Source of the DNA: Candidatus Enterocloster excrementipullorum
GTDB lineage: Bacteria; Bacillota; Clostridia; Lachnospirales; Lachnospiraceae
Reading direction: 5' to 3'
NCBI GenBank assembly: GCA_019119575.1
Contig: DWWT01000067.1
Span: forward strand, 1 to 32,093
DNA: 32,093 nucleotides
Below the pieces are notes generated by a model. It ran no database searches, had not been told where the DNA came from, and saw only the letters and a list, made by a program, of their open reading frames with translations. Every line of letters starts with the position of its first letter. Position 1 is the stretch's first letter. Shown here piece after piece: positions 1-7,957 of this stretch. A program made the position numbers and the translations under genes.

Positions 1-163
1 ATATACCGGCTGCCGTCCTTATTTTCCTTTACGCCAAGGATAATGACGCCTCCATAACAGTTGGCAAAAGCAGAGTACGTTTCCCACAGCGAAGCCGGAA
101 GGCCGCCCTGCGCCTTTTTAACTTCCCGCCAAGTATCTTCCCGGATGAGTCAAATTGGGACAT
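1..163 (-). pseudogene. AlbA/Schlafen-type DNA-binding domain protein, 5' fragment, probably frameshifted
   Basis: The gene runs off the left edge, so only the N-terminal part is present. From about 149 down to 1 the minus strand encodes a stretch containing [14 protein letters not shown] and then [17 protein letters not shown]. This is the typical start of the AlbA_2 (AAA_4, Schlafen-like) putative transcriptional regulator/ATP-binding family. That frame meets a TGA at 152-150 and has no ATG, GTG or TTG start after it. In the neighbouring frame an ATG at 163 opens with MSQFDSS, a plausible N-terminus, which would join the conserved frame if one base were added near 145. I therefore read it as one gene with a single-base loss, or as a sequence error. 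The family assignment is fairly sure; the broken state is inferred. Confidence 0.55.
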
Positions 164-325
164 ATCAAAATCCACAGATTTCACATCTCTTCACATGCAA
201 TTGTCAAATCACATCTCTGTCTGTTTTCCTGCTCGCCCAAAAGGAAGTATCTCCTCGCAAAACATACTGGTATTTAGTATATCACAACCGCAGGGGTTCG
301 TCGAGCTTCCCTCTCTCAATCGAGC

Positions 326-365
326 AAATCCCCCTTTCCGCTTCACCGGAAAGAGGGATTTTTTA
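326..365. terminator. Rho-independent terminator hairpin
   Basis: A GC-rich stem (CCCCTTTCCG paired with CGGAAAGAGGG around a CTTCAC-type loop) is followed on the plus strand by six T. It lies just past the stop codon of the minus-strand SseB-like gene. There the reverse-direction T tract is short, so it may act in both directions. No plus-strand gene ending here is visible. Confidence 0.6.
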
Positions 366-385
366 ATGGATTCACAGATCCTGTT

Positions 386-1216
386 TTATTCTCCTTTTGG
401 CAGGCTGCCGGAGACCTCCGGCTCCGCCGCACCGGCCGGATCCGTTCCATTTGCCGCCGGCCTTTGGGTCTTGGTGATCGTAAGCGGCATATTCACTCCC
501 AGAGGATTAAAGACGATTCCCTTGGCCTCCGGGGGCAGAAGCTGCGGCACCTTGTCCGCCTTGATTACCATGGGCTTCATGGAATTTTCCTTGTTAAACT
601 TCTGGAACTCCAGCACATCCGTAAATAAAGGCCAGAAGAGCTGTTCCTCGCCCAGCTTTACCAGCGGCACGCCTTTGCCTTCCTTCTGAAGAGCCACAAT
701 GTAGGTTCCTTTTGTAAAATTGCTGGCAATCTCCTCCTGCATCTCCTTCATGGCCGGCTCCGTCTCGCAGCCGGGCCTTCTTCTCTGCTCCTGCATATAG
801 TACAGGGCGGTGAGGTGCAGAGAGGGATTCTCCACCCACACCTTGCCGTCCGGCTGCTTGCCCGGATTGGCCCGCTTTACAAAATCCGCCAGCTGGATCA
901 GGTGCTCTCCCGACTCATCCTTTATGGAAAACGCATTCACGCCCATGGTATACAGGCTGGTATAAAACATAAGAAGCTGCTTGTTCTCCAGCTTGGCCAC
1001 GGTCACCGGTATCTTCTCACCCAAAAGGCGCACCGCTTCCTTTTTCGCGTCCTCCATATCAAAAAACAGGAATACCTTATCGTCAAAGGTCTCCTGGTCG
1101 CAGACCACGTAGGGCTCTCTGGTGCAGACCGACAAAATTACGTACAGCTCTCCCGCTGTTCTGAGTCTGCCCAGAAGTTTCTGCTTCTCCTGCTGCTTGT
1201 CCATATCATTGCTCAT
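386..1216 (-). CDS. SseB family protein
   Basis: A 276-residue soluble protein with no signal peptide or membrane segment. Residues from about 170 to 250 match the SseB N-terminal domain (PF07179): a GTYIVALQKE strand, a LFWPLFTDVLEFQKF block and a GIVFNPLGVNMPL block. The N-terminal half appears to be a second, more diverged copy of the same fold (YVVCDQETFDDKVFLFFDMEDAKK, here cited only as a region near residues 35-60). The family is named after enhanced serine sensitivity protein SseB; its biochemical role is not established. The start ATG at 1216 is preceded by AAGGAGAATGATCT, a good ribosome binding site. A promoter sits between this gene and the upstream DUF1848 gene, so it is probably transcribed alone. 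The C-terminal tail is Pro/Ala/Gly-rich and likely disordered. Confidence 0.8.
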   Translation of the reverse strand: MSNDMDKQQEKQKLLGRLRTAGELYVILSVCTREPYVVCDQETFDDKVFLFFDMEDAKKEAVRLLGEKIPVTVAKLENKQLLMFYTSLYTMGVNAFSIKDESGEHLIQLADFVKRANPGKQPDGKVWVENPSLHLTALYYMQEQRRRPGCETEPAMKEMQEEIASNFTKGTYIVALQKEGKGVPLVKLGEEQLFWPLFTDVLEFQKFNKENSMKPMVIKADKVPQLLPPEAKGIVFNPLGVNMPLTITKTQRPAANGTDPAGAAEPEVSGSLPKGE

Positions 1217-1314
1217 AGATCATTCTCCTTTTTAACGCCGCGCTCTCCGGGGCACAAGCAATGTTCAAGCACGCGCTGGAGCCGGCCGGAGAAACGTGTG
1301 CAAACTCTTTCACG

Positions 1315-1343
1315 ATTGTATCATACTTCCGGTCAGAAAGCAA
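1315..1343 (-). promoter_or_regulatory. Promoter of the SseB-like gene
   Basis: On the minus strand TTGCTT (1343-1338) is separated by 17 bases from TACAAT (1320-1315), with TGA just before the -10 giving an extended -10. It lies in the 130-base gap after the DUF1848 gene and points at the SseB-like gene. Confidence 0.5.
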
Positions 1344-1359
1344 TTTTTAAACACGCTCC
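1341..1359 (-). repeat. Dispersed short repeat copy
   Basis: Read on the minus strand, GGAGCGTGTTTAAAAATTG overlaps the stop codon of the DUF1848 gene. Confidence 0.5.
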
Positions 1360-2246
1360 AGAAGAAAGGCCGACTTTACGTCGCAATTTCCCATATTTTT
1401 GCGCACGCGCTCCCGGCTTCCATTGGCATAGCAGTACCTGCATCCTGTGGGGCAGGTGTGGTATGCCCCGATGTCCACGCTCTGGGCGCAGCCGCAGGCC
1501 TCCCTCTGGTTCCTGTCCTTTCCGGCCTTTATGGGGCGGCCTCCCAGACGCTCCAGGAGATTCTTATCCACGCAGCAGCCGCGGCCAATGCCCAGGGCGC
1601 TCAAATCCGCTGCCTCCGAACAGGTCTCTATCACAAGCCCCCGCTTTTTGGCCTCAGAGGCCAGATCACCGGCCAGGTCATAGAGCTCGGCCGCCACGCC
1701 CTGTCTGGCCTGTGACGGCCCTTCCTCCTGCCGGATCCCGAGGCCCTCCAGCGCTTTTTTATTTCTCCCATACCAGTCCACAAAGCTGATTACCACCTTT
1801 TTGGTGCACCCCAGCGTGCGGTCCGCGATCGCGCAGAATGCCTTCCGGTGGTACTCCGGCGTGTACCGGGCATTTACCAGAATCGGATCGTAACGCCAGA
1901 TCACCCGGTCCGCCCTGGCCTGCCGCGCCAGTTCCCGGAAGGCGGGAATCAGGGCCTCCTTTTTGTCCGGAAGGAACGGCTCCACATCCCGCCCGTACCC
2001 GGTGAGGGTAAATTGGAAATAGTAGGCGAAATCCGCCAGGCGATCCAGGCGTCCCAGCATTCCCGCCGGATTCTTGGTCCAGAACACAATGCCGTCCACA
2101 TCCTCCAGGGCCAGCGAGACCCGCCTCACCTGCCGGGGATTCATCGGATTCTGCACGCAGGCAAATCCCGCCTCCAGCCGATTGAAAAACCAGTCGCCGA
2201 AATAATTGGGGATGTCCGTCCGCCTGCTCGCGCTTACGATTGTCAT
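1347..2246 (-). CDS. DUF1848 domain protein with C-terminal radical-SAM-like cysteine cluster
   Basis: A 299-residue protein of the DUF1848 family. It opens with IVSASRRTDIP, a hallmark of the family, and has the FWTKNP block near residues 55-60. The C-terminal end carries C251-x-C253 and then C265-x3-C269-x2-C272 (TCPTGCRYCYAN). That is the CX3CX2C arrangement used by radical SAM enzymes to hold a [4Fe-4S] cluster, but here it is at the C-terminus instead of the N-terminus. Function is unknown; an iron-sulfur or SAM-dependent enzyme is inference. I chose the ATG at 2246 because AGGAGGCGGAGGT lies directly upstream; a longer in-frame ORF to 2285 lacks such a site. It is divergent from the flippase gene. 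Its last codons and stop lie inside a copy of the dispersed GAGYGTGTTT repeat. Confidence 0.85.
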   Translation of the reverse strand: MTIVSASRRTDIPNYFGDWFFNRLEAGFACVQNPMNPRQVRRVSLALEDVDGIVFWTKNPAGMLGRLDRLADFAYYFQFTLTGYGRDVEPFLPDKKEALIPAFRELARQARADRVIWRYDPILVNARYTPEYHRKAFCAIADRTLGCTKKVVISFVDWYGRNKKALEGLGIRQEEGPSQARQGVAAELYDLAGDLASEAKKRGLVIETCSEAADLSALGIGRGCCVDKNLLERLGGRPIKAGKDRNQREACGCAQSVDIGAYHTCPTGCRYCYANGSRERVRKNMGNCDVKSAFLLERV

Positions 2247-2300
2247 ACCTCCGCCTCCTTTTTCATATATTTTCAGTAATTTCATTGACCCGGAGCCCTC

Positions 2301-3863
2301 ATGAAACCACTTTCCCTGCTCTCACCCCTGACAGGCACCGGCCTGACGCCGGGGAAAAAAGCCTTTCTGACGGGAACCCTTCTTCTGACGTCCACAGGGC
2401 TCATCTGCCGCGTCCTGGGCTTTTTTTACCGCATTTTCATGTCCCGGACCATCGGAGCCGAGGGACTTGGACTCTACAACATGGTCCATCCCCTTTTTTC
2501 CATCTGCTTTGCCCTCTGCGCCGGTTCCATACAGACCGCGCTCTCCCAGTACATAGCTGCCCACCCGTCAAAGGGCAGGGCCGCTTTCAAGACCGGGCTC
2601 GCCATTGCCCTGGCCCTCTCCTTTGTGCTGGCCTGGGCTATCTCCGCCAACGCATCCTTCCTGTCCGGGCATGTGCTCATGGAACTTCGCTGCGCGCCAT
2701 TTCTCCCCATTATGGCATTTTCCGTGCCCTTTGCCGCCCTGCACGCCTGCATCAACGGCTATTATTACGGAGCACAGAAATCCCGGATTCCCGCCTTCTC
2801 TCAGGTGGCGGAGCAGGTTATCCGCATGGGCGCTGTCTTTCTCATCGCCGGCATATGGATAGAGGAAGGACGCCCCATCACGGTCTCCCTGGCAGTCTAC
2901 GGACATCTGATCGGGGAAATGGCCTCCGCGGGCTTCACCCTCTTCTGCCTGGGCTTCTTCCCTCCGGACGGATGTACCCGCCCGGATGCCAAAGGCGCCA
3001 AAAAGGACGGCCGCCTCCCCTTTGCTGAGACAGCCGCTCCCCTCATGTCCCTGTCCCTTCCCCTTATGGGAAACCGCCTGCTCCTAAACATCCTTGGAAG
3101 CGCCGAAGCCATATGGATCCCCAACAAGCTGGAAGCCTTCGGCCTCACCAACTCCCAGGCCCTGTCCATCTACGGCGTGTTTACCAGCATGGCTCTGCCC
3201 TTTGTGCTCTTCCCGTCGGCCATCACCAACTCCATGGCGGTTCTCCTGCTCCCCTATGCGGCCCAGGCCAGGGCCCAGGGCAATGAGCGGCGGATCGGCG
3301 CCATGGTTTCCATGTCCCTGCGCTACAGCTGCTATATGGGCATCCTGTGCATCGGGCTTTTCACCATGTTCGGGGAGCAGCTTGGCCAGGGGGTGTTTCA
3401 CGACCAGAACGCCGGCTTTTTCATCGCCGCCCTCTCCTGGCTGTGTCCCTTCATGTACCTGGCATCCACCATGGGCAGCATCTTAAACGGGCTGGGAAAG
3501 ACCTCCGTCACCTTCTTCCTGAATGTAACCGCCATGATGATACGCCTGGCGTTTGTTCTCTTTGCCATTCCCTCCTTCGGCATCCTGGGATACCTCTGGG
3601 GAATGCTGGCAAGCGAGCTGATCCTGGCTCTCATGTGCTGCCTGTCCATCCGGCGCCTGGCGTACTTCCCCTGGGATGGGGCAAATATGATCGCAAAGCC
3701 CGCTCTGTTCATGCTTATCTCCATCGGCATCTACCTGGCGTCTCCGGGCGCCGCCGGGCTGTTTCGCCGCATTCCCTCCTTCATCGCCGCAGTGCTGGAC
3801 ATGGGCTTCATCAGCCTCTGCTACGGAGGGCTGCTCCTGCTCTTTCACAGGAGGCGGGAATAA
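2301..3863 (+). CDS. Polysaccharide biosynthesis / SpoVB-MurJ-like flippase
   Basis: A 520-residue polytopic membrane protein of the MOP exporter superfamily (polysaccharide_synt / SpoVB / MurJ type). After a short cytoplasmic start, residues 20-60 contain TGTLLLTSTGLICRVLGFFYR and then SRTIGAEGLGLYNMVHP (positions approximate). This is the first helix pair and the GxGLY signature of SpoVB-like lipid-linked oligosaccharide flippases. About 12-14 hydrophobic helices follow to the C-terminus. Family members move lipid-linked precursors across the membrane for peptidoglycan, spore cortex or polysaccharide synthesis; the substrate here cannot be told. The ATG at 2301 has GGAG about seven bases upstream. 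No glycosyltransferases lie nearby, so a general peptidoglycan or spore role is more likely than a capsule locus. It converges with glpP. Confidence 0.85.
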   Translation: MKPLSLLSPLTGTGLTPGKKAFLTGTLLLTSTGLICRVLGFFYRIFMSRTIGAEGLGLYNMVHPLFSICFALCAGSIQTALSQYIAAHPSKGRAAFKTGLAIALALSFVLAWAISANASFLSGHVLMELRCAPFLPIMAFSVPFAALHACINGYYYGAQKSRIPAFSQVAEQVIRMGAVFLIAGIWIEEGRPITVSLAVYGHLIGEMASAGFTLFCLGFFPPDGCTRPDAKGAKKDGRLPFAETAAPLMSLSLPLMGNRLLLNILGSAEAIWIPNKLEAFGLTNSQALSIYGVFTSMALPFVLFPSAITNSMAVLLLPYAAQARAQGNERRIGAMVSMSLRYSCYMGILCIGLFTMFGEQLGQGVFHDQNAGFFIAALSWLCPFMYLASTMGSILNGLGKTSVTFFLNVTAMMIRLAFVLFAIPSFGILGYLWGMLASELILALMCCLSIRRLAYFPWDGANMIAKPALFMLISIGIYLASPGAAGLFRRIPSFIAAVLDMGFISLCYGGLLLLFHRRRE

Positions 3864-3919
3864 ATTGGGGGATGCCCCTATCTATACTCTGCGCAGGCGC
3901 GCCATCCGCGTCTGCCCTC

Positions 3920-4480
3920 TCATGCCATCCACAGCGCCTCATTGGTAGTGGAAATCGCGTCCGCCCCGGCGGAAAGCGCAGCCATGATATCCTTTTTATC
4001 GGAAATCAGCCCGCCTGCAATCAGGGGGATATCCGTATATCCCCGGATCTCCTTTAATATCTTGGGCATAATGCCCGGCATGACCTCCACCAGATCCGGA
4101 TGGAACGCGTCGATCTGTTTTCTGGTGGTGGCGAGGGCCATGGAATCAATGATAAACGCCCTCTGGATTCCCAAAAGCCCCAGTTCCATGGCGTGTTTTA
4201 CCATCTGGGGTTTGGTGCTTATAATCCCGTCCGCCTTTGTGTGCTGCCGGATGAAGTCAACCGCCACTTCCTTTGACCCAAGACCCGCAGTCAGATCCAC
4301 ATGGACAATGGCCAATTTCCCTCTCTCCTTAATCCGTTTCACAATATCCGATACATTGCAGATACTTCCATATAAGATAAACACCACCTGACATTCTGAT
4401 TTCAGGCACTGTTCCAAGCCTCCGTCATTTTTTACCGCCGCAATCACGGGAGAATCCTCTAGTACATCCATTATCCGCAT
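3920..4480 (-). CDS. glpP: Glycerol uptake operon antiterminator GlpP
   Basis: A 186-residue cytosolic TIM-barrel-like protein of the GlpP family. It begins MRIMDVLEDSPVIAAV and contains HVDLTAGLGSKE, DGIISTKPQMVK, FIIDSMAL and the final IAGGLISDKKD / AGADAISTTNEALW blocks. In Bacillus subtilis GlpP, in the presence of glycerol-3-phosphate, binds leader mRNA of glp genes and prevents termination. Two candidate leader hairpins lie in this window, before glpK and before the glpA-like gene. I chose the ATG at 4480 because AGGGAAGGAAAGAAA precedes it; the in-frame ORF continues to 4516 without a site. It has its own promoter, and a terminator separates it from the upstream glpA operon, so it is probably expressed independently. 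Confidence 0.92.
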   Translation of the reverse strand: MRIMDVLEDSPVIAAVKNDGGLEQCLKSECQVVFILYGSICNVSDIVKRIKERGKLAIVHVDLTAGLGSKEVAVDFIRQHTKADGIISTKPQMVKHAMELGLLGIQRAFIIDSMALATTRKQIDAFHPDLVEVMPGIMPKILKEIRGYTDIPLIAGGLISDKKDIMAALSAGADAISTTNEALWMA

Positions 4481-4536
4481 TTTCTTTCCTTCCCTTTCCC
4501 CGCAGTCGTATTTCACACTTTACTGGCCTGCTCTCC

Positions 4537-4565
4537 ATTGTACCACAATCCCAACTTCATGGAAA
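4537..4565 (-). promoter_or_regulatory. Candidate glpP promoter
   Basis: On the minus strand TTTCCA (4565-4560) lies 17 bases from TACAAT (4542-4537); TGG before the -10 makes it an extended -10. It is placed about 57 bases before the glpP start. The -35 is weak. Confidence 0.45.
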
Positions 4566-4647
4566 CAGCAGATTTTTCTGCCCATCCCCCTCCCCTGAGG
4601 CGTATCTGAACACGCTCCGGAACTGCTGCCCAACGCCGCAAAAGTAA

Positions 4648-4692
4648 AGGAGGGCCCGAGCGCCTATTTATAAATCGCTCCATAGCCCTCCT
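4648..4692 (-). terminator. Terminator after the glpA-like operon
   Basis: The arms AGGAGGGC (4648-4655) and GCCCTCCT (4685-4692) pair, with an inner GAGCG/CGCTC stem (4658-4662 with 4676-4680). On the minus strand the hairpin is followed by TTACTTTTG. It ends transcription coming from the DUF1667 gene before glpP. Confidence 0.6.
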
Positions 4693-4707
4693 GCCGCGCA
4701 TAAGATT

Positions 4708-4777
4708 ATCCCGCAAACACGCCGCAAAACCATCCCGCAGACGCGCACAAACTCATCCCGCAAGCGCGCCTTGCTGC
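4708..4777. repeat. Three imperfect 23-24 bp tandem repeats
   Basis: Units start with ATCCCGCA at 4708, 4732 and 4755 and continue with a GC-rich A/CGCGC segment. They lie between the DUF1667 stop and the terminator hairpin. The unit size and lack of unique spacers rule out a CRISPR array. Confidence 0.6.
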
Positions 4778-4788
4778 CCGTCCGCACC

Positions 4789-5169
4789 TTATCTCTGGCC
4801 TGTGCCGGGTACGCGCGCCACATCCTTTGTCGCCACCACAGCAACCCCCGTGCCGGCGCAGTCCGCTATAATCACATCCCCGATGGATACCGGGGCCTCG
4901 GCCTCTGCCCCATGTATGGCGTCCATCACCTCAAATATCTTGTCCTTGGGAATATCCGTCTTTGTCTTCACGGACACCATTTCCAGCGCGCCTCCCCGCA
5001 CGCGCACGCTGGACGTCACGGTCCGGGCGGGATGGAGCACCTCCTTTTTCGCATAGTCCTCCCCGCGCTTGCATGTATTGCCGCTCACCTCGATCTGTTC
5101 CCCTTCCATGCGCACCGTCAGGGGGCATCCCAGGGGACAGCCGATGCAGATCAATTCTCTCACTTCCAT
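4789..5169 (-). CDS. DUF1667 protein, third subunit of a GlpABC-like oxidation system
   Basis: A 126-residue protein of the DUF1667 family. Cysteines C8-x2-C11-x3-C15 (ICIGCPLGC) and C33 (GNTCKRG) form a likely metal or Fe-S site, and the C-terminal half holds VGDVIIAD-like and TGVAVVATKD strands. Family members are regularly encoded next to a GlpA-type dehydrogenase and an FAD oxidoreductase in Clostridia, in the place of GlpC, so an electron-transfer role in glycerol-3-phosphate oxidation is the usual inference. The start at 5169 lies two bases after the stop of the upstream oxidoreductase, and GGAGGTAGAGTGAG supplies the ribosome site, so the two are translationally coupled. Exact biochemical function is not established. 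Confidence 0.85.
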   Translation of the reverse strand: MEVRELICIGCPLGCPLTVRMEGEQIEVSGNTCKRGEDYAKKEVLHPARTVTSSVRVRGGALEMVSVKTKTDIPKDKIFEVMDAIHGAEAEAPVSIGDVIIADCAGTGVAVVATKDVARVPGTGQR

Positions 5170-5170
5170 C

Positions 5171-6439
5171 TCACTCTACCTCCGTGCGAATTACAATCTT
5201 CTTCAGATCCGGATAGTCCCTGAAGCTGTCCTTCTTCAATATCACCTGCTCCATCTCCCCGGGAGCCAGAACCTTTTTCCTGCGCTTTGACACCTGGACG
5301 CCGTCATAGTACACGGCAATAAACCGGTCTTTATACACATCCGCCACCCGGAAGCGCACCGTCACGGTCTCCCGCATATTGTCCACATCCAAAGTCTGGG
5401 GCACGGTGTAGCGGACGCCGTTTTCTGCCCGCAGCTCCACCATGCGGCGAACGCTGCGCTCTGCTTTTCCCTTCTGTACGTAGGCAGCCGCATTGGCCCC
5501 TGCCAGAGCTGCCTCTTCGGACACATAGTCCACCAGATCGTGGACGTGGAGCACATTGCCGCAGGCGAACACGCCCTCCGCGCTGGTCTCCAGCCGGTCG
5601 CTGACCTCCGGCCCGGAGGTGACGGGGCTCATGGCAATGCCCATGCCCCGTGAGAGTTCATTTTCCGGTATCAGTCCCACGGAGAGCAGAAGCGTATCGC
5701 AGGAATAGTGCTCTTCCGTGCCGGGAATGGGCTTTCGGTCCGGCCCCACCTTGGCCAGCGTGATGCCGGTCACCCGCTTCTTTCCCTGGATATCCACCAC
5801 CGTGTGGCTGAGTTTCAGCGGAATGCCGTAGTCGTCCAGGCACTGGACAATGTTCCGCTTCAGTCCGCCGGAATAGGGCATAAGTTCCGCCACTACCTTG
5901 ACTTTCGCGCCCTCCAGGGTCATGCGCCGGGCCATGATAAGGCCGATGTCCCCGCTTCCGAGTATAACGACCTCCCGTCCCACGCTGTATCCCTCGATAT
6001 TCATAAGCCGCTGGGCCGTTCCCGCAGAATAAATCCCCGCCGGCCGGTATCCCGGAATGTTGAGCGCGCCTCTTGGCCTCTCCCGACAGCCCATTGCCAG
6101 AATTACAGCCCCTGCCTTTACCTGAAACAGCCCCTCTTCCCGGTTAATGGCTGTCACCACTTTCTCTTTGCTTATATCGATCACCATGGTATTCAGCTTG
6201 TAGGGAATCCCCTCTTCCTTTGCCATGGCAATATAACGCGCCGCATACTCCGGCCCTGTCAGCTCTTCCTTAAAGGTGTGAAGGCCAAAGCCATTGTGGA
6301 TGCACTGATTTAAAATTCCTCCCAGACAGCTGTCCCGCTCCAGAATCAATATGTCCGGCTCCCCGGCCTTCTTTGCCGCCACGGCTGCTGCCAGCCCTGC
6401 AGGGCCGCCCCCGATAATTACAATTGCATGCTCTTTCAT
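5171..6439 (-). CDS. FAD/NAD(P)-dependent oxidoreductase (GlpB-like partner)
   Basis: A 422-residue cytosolic pyridine-nucleotide-disulfide-type oxidoreductase (pyr_redox_2). The FAD-binding GxGxxG is at residues 10-15 (IIGGGPAG). A second Rossmann motif for NAD(P) is at about 157-166 (VVILGSGDIG), and the FAD-contacting ACGN motif (VFACGNVLHVHDLVDYV) is near residue 300. Cysteines at 38 and 46 lie close to the flavin motif, but there is no classical CxxxxC redox pair. The C-terminal 100 residues form an extra beta-rich domain. Placed between a GlpA-like dehydrogenase and DUF1667, it probably passes electrons from glycerol-3-phosphate oxidation onward. It starts at 6439, about 14 bases after the glpA-like stop, with GGAGGGCTTACGGAC upstream. 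Confidence 0.88.
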   Translation of the reverse strand: MKEHAIVIIGGGPAGLAAAVAAKKAGEPDILILERDSCLGGILNQCIHNGFGLHTFKEELTGPEYAARYIAMAKEEGIPYKLNTMVIDISKEKVVTAINREEGLFQVKAGAVILAMGCRERPRGALNIPGYRPAGIYSAGTAQRLMNIEGYSVGREVVILGSGDIGLIMARRMTLEGAKVKVVAELMPYSGGLKRNIVQCLDDYGIPLKLSHTVVDIQGKKRVTGITLAKVGPDRKPIPGTEEHYSCDTLLLSVGLIPENELSRGMGIAMSPVTSGPEVSDRLETSAEGVFACGNVLHVHDLVDYVSEEAALAGANAAAYVQKGKAERSVRRMVELRAENGVRYTVPQTLDVDNMRETVTVRFRVADVYKDRFIAVYYDGVQVSKRRKKVLAPGEMEQVILKKDSFRDYPDLKKIVIRTEVE

Positions 6440-6453
6440 GTCCGTAAGCCCTC

Positions 6454-7890
6454 CTATTTCTCACCGGCCAGCATATTGGAGCCGGATGCATTTTTACAAA
6501 TATCCTCCATCCGCATCCCCCTCTCCCGGGCCAGGATTTCCATGGTCCTGGGGGTGCAGAAGCCGGCCTGGCAGCGGCCCATCCCCTGGCGTACCCGGCG
6601 TTTGATGCCGTCCAGGGACACAGCTCCCAGCGTGCGGTTGATGGCGTCCATGATCTCCCCCTCGCTGACGCCCTCGCACCGGCAGATAATCGTTCCGTAC
6701 TCCGGCCGTTTCGCGATGAGGGCCGCCCGCTCTTCCAGGCTCAAAGAGGACACGCGCACCAGTCCCTTCCTGCAGCCGTTCCACGCCTCCTTGCGGGAAG
6801 CATGGGCCTTTTCGGCGATCTGCTCCGCCAGATACGCTCCGATGGCGGGAGCGCTGGTAAGTCCCGGGGACTCAATGCCCGCTGCGTCAAAGAAACCGGC
6901 CGCATCCTCCGCCTCGCCAATAATAAAGTCGTCCGAATCCTCATGGGCACGCAGGCCGCTGAAGGAGGTGATTACCTGGCGGAAGGGGATATCTTTCACA
7001 CTCAGGCAGGCTTTTTGGGTGATCTCCGCCAGCTCCGCAGCCGTGGTGGCCGTGGCTTCCTTGTCCTCTATATCCTTTGCCGTGGGGCCGGTGAGCAGGT
7101 TCCCGTGAACCGTGGGCGTCACCAGGATTCCCTTTCCCATAATGGTGGGAAGCTGGAAAATGGTGTGGGATACATGCCCTCCCGCCTCCTTGTCCAGAAG
7201 ACAGTAGTCGCCCTTGCGGGGCGTGATATGGATCTTCTTTCCGCTCACCATGTTGTGGAATACATCCGCATACACGCCGGCGGCATTTACAACCATATCC
7301 GCCCTAAGCACACAATCCGGTGCTTCCAGGACATATCCGCCGTCCTCCCTCCGTACCGCGCGGATCTCTGTGTTGAAGAGGAAGTCCACCCCATTGTCAC
7401 AGGCATTCTCCGCCAGGGCAATGGTCAGCCCAAAGGGACACACAATCCCGCCTGTGGGCGCATACAGGGCATCCGCCACCGCGTCCGTCAGATTGGGCTC
7501 CATCTGCCTTGCCTCGTCCCCGCTGATTATTTTGAGATCCGGCACCCCATTGGCGCACCCTTTCTCATAGAGCGCTTCCAGGGCCGGGCGGTCCGCCGGG
7601 GCAAAAGAGAGCACCAGGGATCCGTTCCTCTTAAATTCAAAATCCAGATCCCGGGAAAGTTCCTCCATCATCCGGTTGCCCTCCACATTAAACCGGGCCT
7701 TCAGGGAGCCCGGAGCCGCGTCAAATCCCGCGTGGACAATGGCGCTGTTGGCTTTGGATGTGCCGGAGCAAACATCCTCCTCCCGCTCTGTTACGCAGAC
7801 CCGCAGGTTCCAGCGGGAAAGCTCCCTGGCCACAGCGCAGCCCGTAACCCCTGCGCCAATAATCACCACATCATACCTTAATTCCTTCAT
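6454..7890 (-). CDS. glpA: Anaerobic glycerol-3-phosphate dehydrogenase-like FAD protein with C-terminal BFD domain
   Basis: A 478-residue protein. Residues 1-370 form a DAO-type FAD domain with GAGVTG at 12-17, the SGTSKANSAIVHAGFD flavin-site block and the AGVYAD and SGLRAHE motifs. The tail is a BFD-like [2Fe-2S] domain with C403-x-C405 and C440-x4-C445. This architecture is that of the GlpA subunit, which oxidises glycerol-3-phosphate to dihydroxyacetone phosphate. L-2-hydroxyglutarate or other 2-hydroxyacid substrates occur in related proteins, so the substrate rests mainly on the glpK/glpP context. I chose the ATG at 7890 because GGAGGAGAAGAC precedes it. The ORF is open for 43 more codons upstream, but that part is leader RNA carrying the attenuator hairpin. 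The downstream oxidoreductase and DUF1667 genes follow in one operon. Confidence 0.85.
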   Translation of the reverse strand: MKELRYDVVIIGAGVTGCAVARELSRWNLRVCVTEREEDVCSGTSKANSAIVHAGFDAAPGSLKARFNVEGNRMMEELSRDLDFEFKRNGSLVLSFAPADRPALEALYEKGCANGVPDLKIISGDEARQMEPNLTDAVADALYAPTGGIVCPFGLTIALAENACDNGVDFLFNTEIRAVRREDGGYVLEAPDCVLRADMVVNAAGVYADVFHNMVSGKKIHITPRKGDYCLLDKEAGGHVSHTIFQLPTIMGKGILVTPTVHGNLLTGPTAKDIEDKEATATTAAELAEITQKACLSVKDIPFRQVITSFSGLRAHEDSDDFIIGEAEDAAGFFDAAGIESPGLTSAPAIGAYLAEQIAEKAHASRKEAWNGCRKGLVRVSSLSLEERAALIAKRPEYGTIICRCEGVSEGEIMDAINRTLGAVSLDGIKRRVRQGMGRCQAGFCTPRTMEILARERGMRMEDICKNASGSNMLAGEK

Positions 7891-7902
7891 GTCTTCTCCT
7901 CC

Positions 7903-7919
7903 ATTTTCAAACACACTCT
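7903..7919 (-). repeat. Dispersed short repeat copy
   Basis: Read on the minus strand, AGAGTGTGTTTGAAAAT ends just before the ribosome site of the glpA-like gene. It is identical over 16 bases to the copy at 9954 but inverted. Confidence 0.65.
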
Positions 7920-7957
7920 GAAACGGCATGCTTTGAGAACGAATTTTCGTGCGAAAC

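Noticed and set aside
815-1789. 324-codon plus-strand ORF
   Set aside because: It is antisense to the SseB-like and DUF1848 genes, has no family resemblance and no ribosome site; GC-rich DNA gives such long shadow frames.
4513-4716. 67-codon minus-strand ORF before glpP
   Set aside because: Arg/Gly-rich composition, overlaps the terminator hairpin and glpP promoter, no recognisable domain.
4708-4777. Possible CRISPR fragment
   Set aside because: Units are tandem without unique spacers and are imperfect; no cas genes are present.
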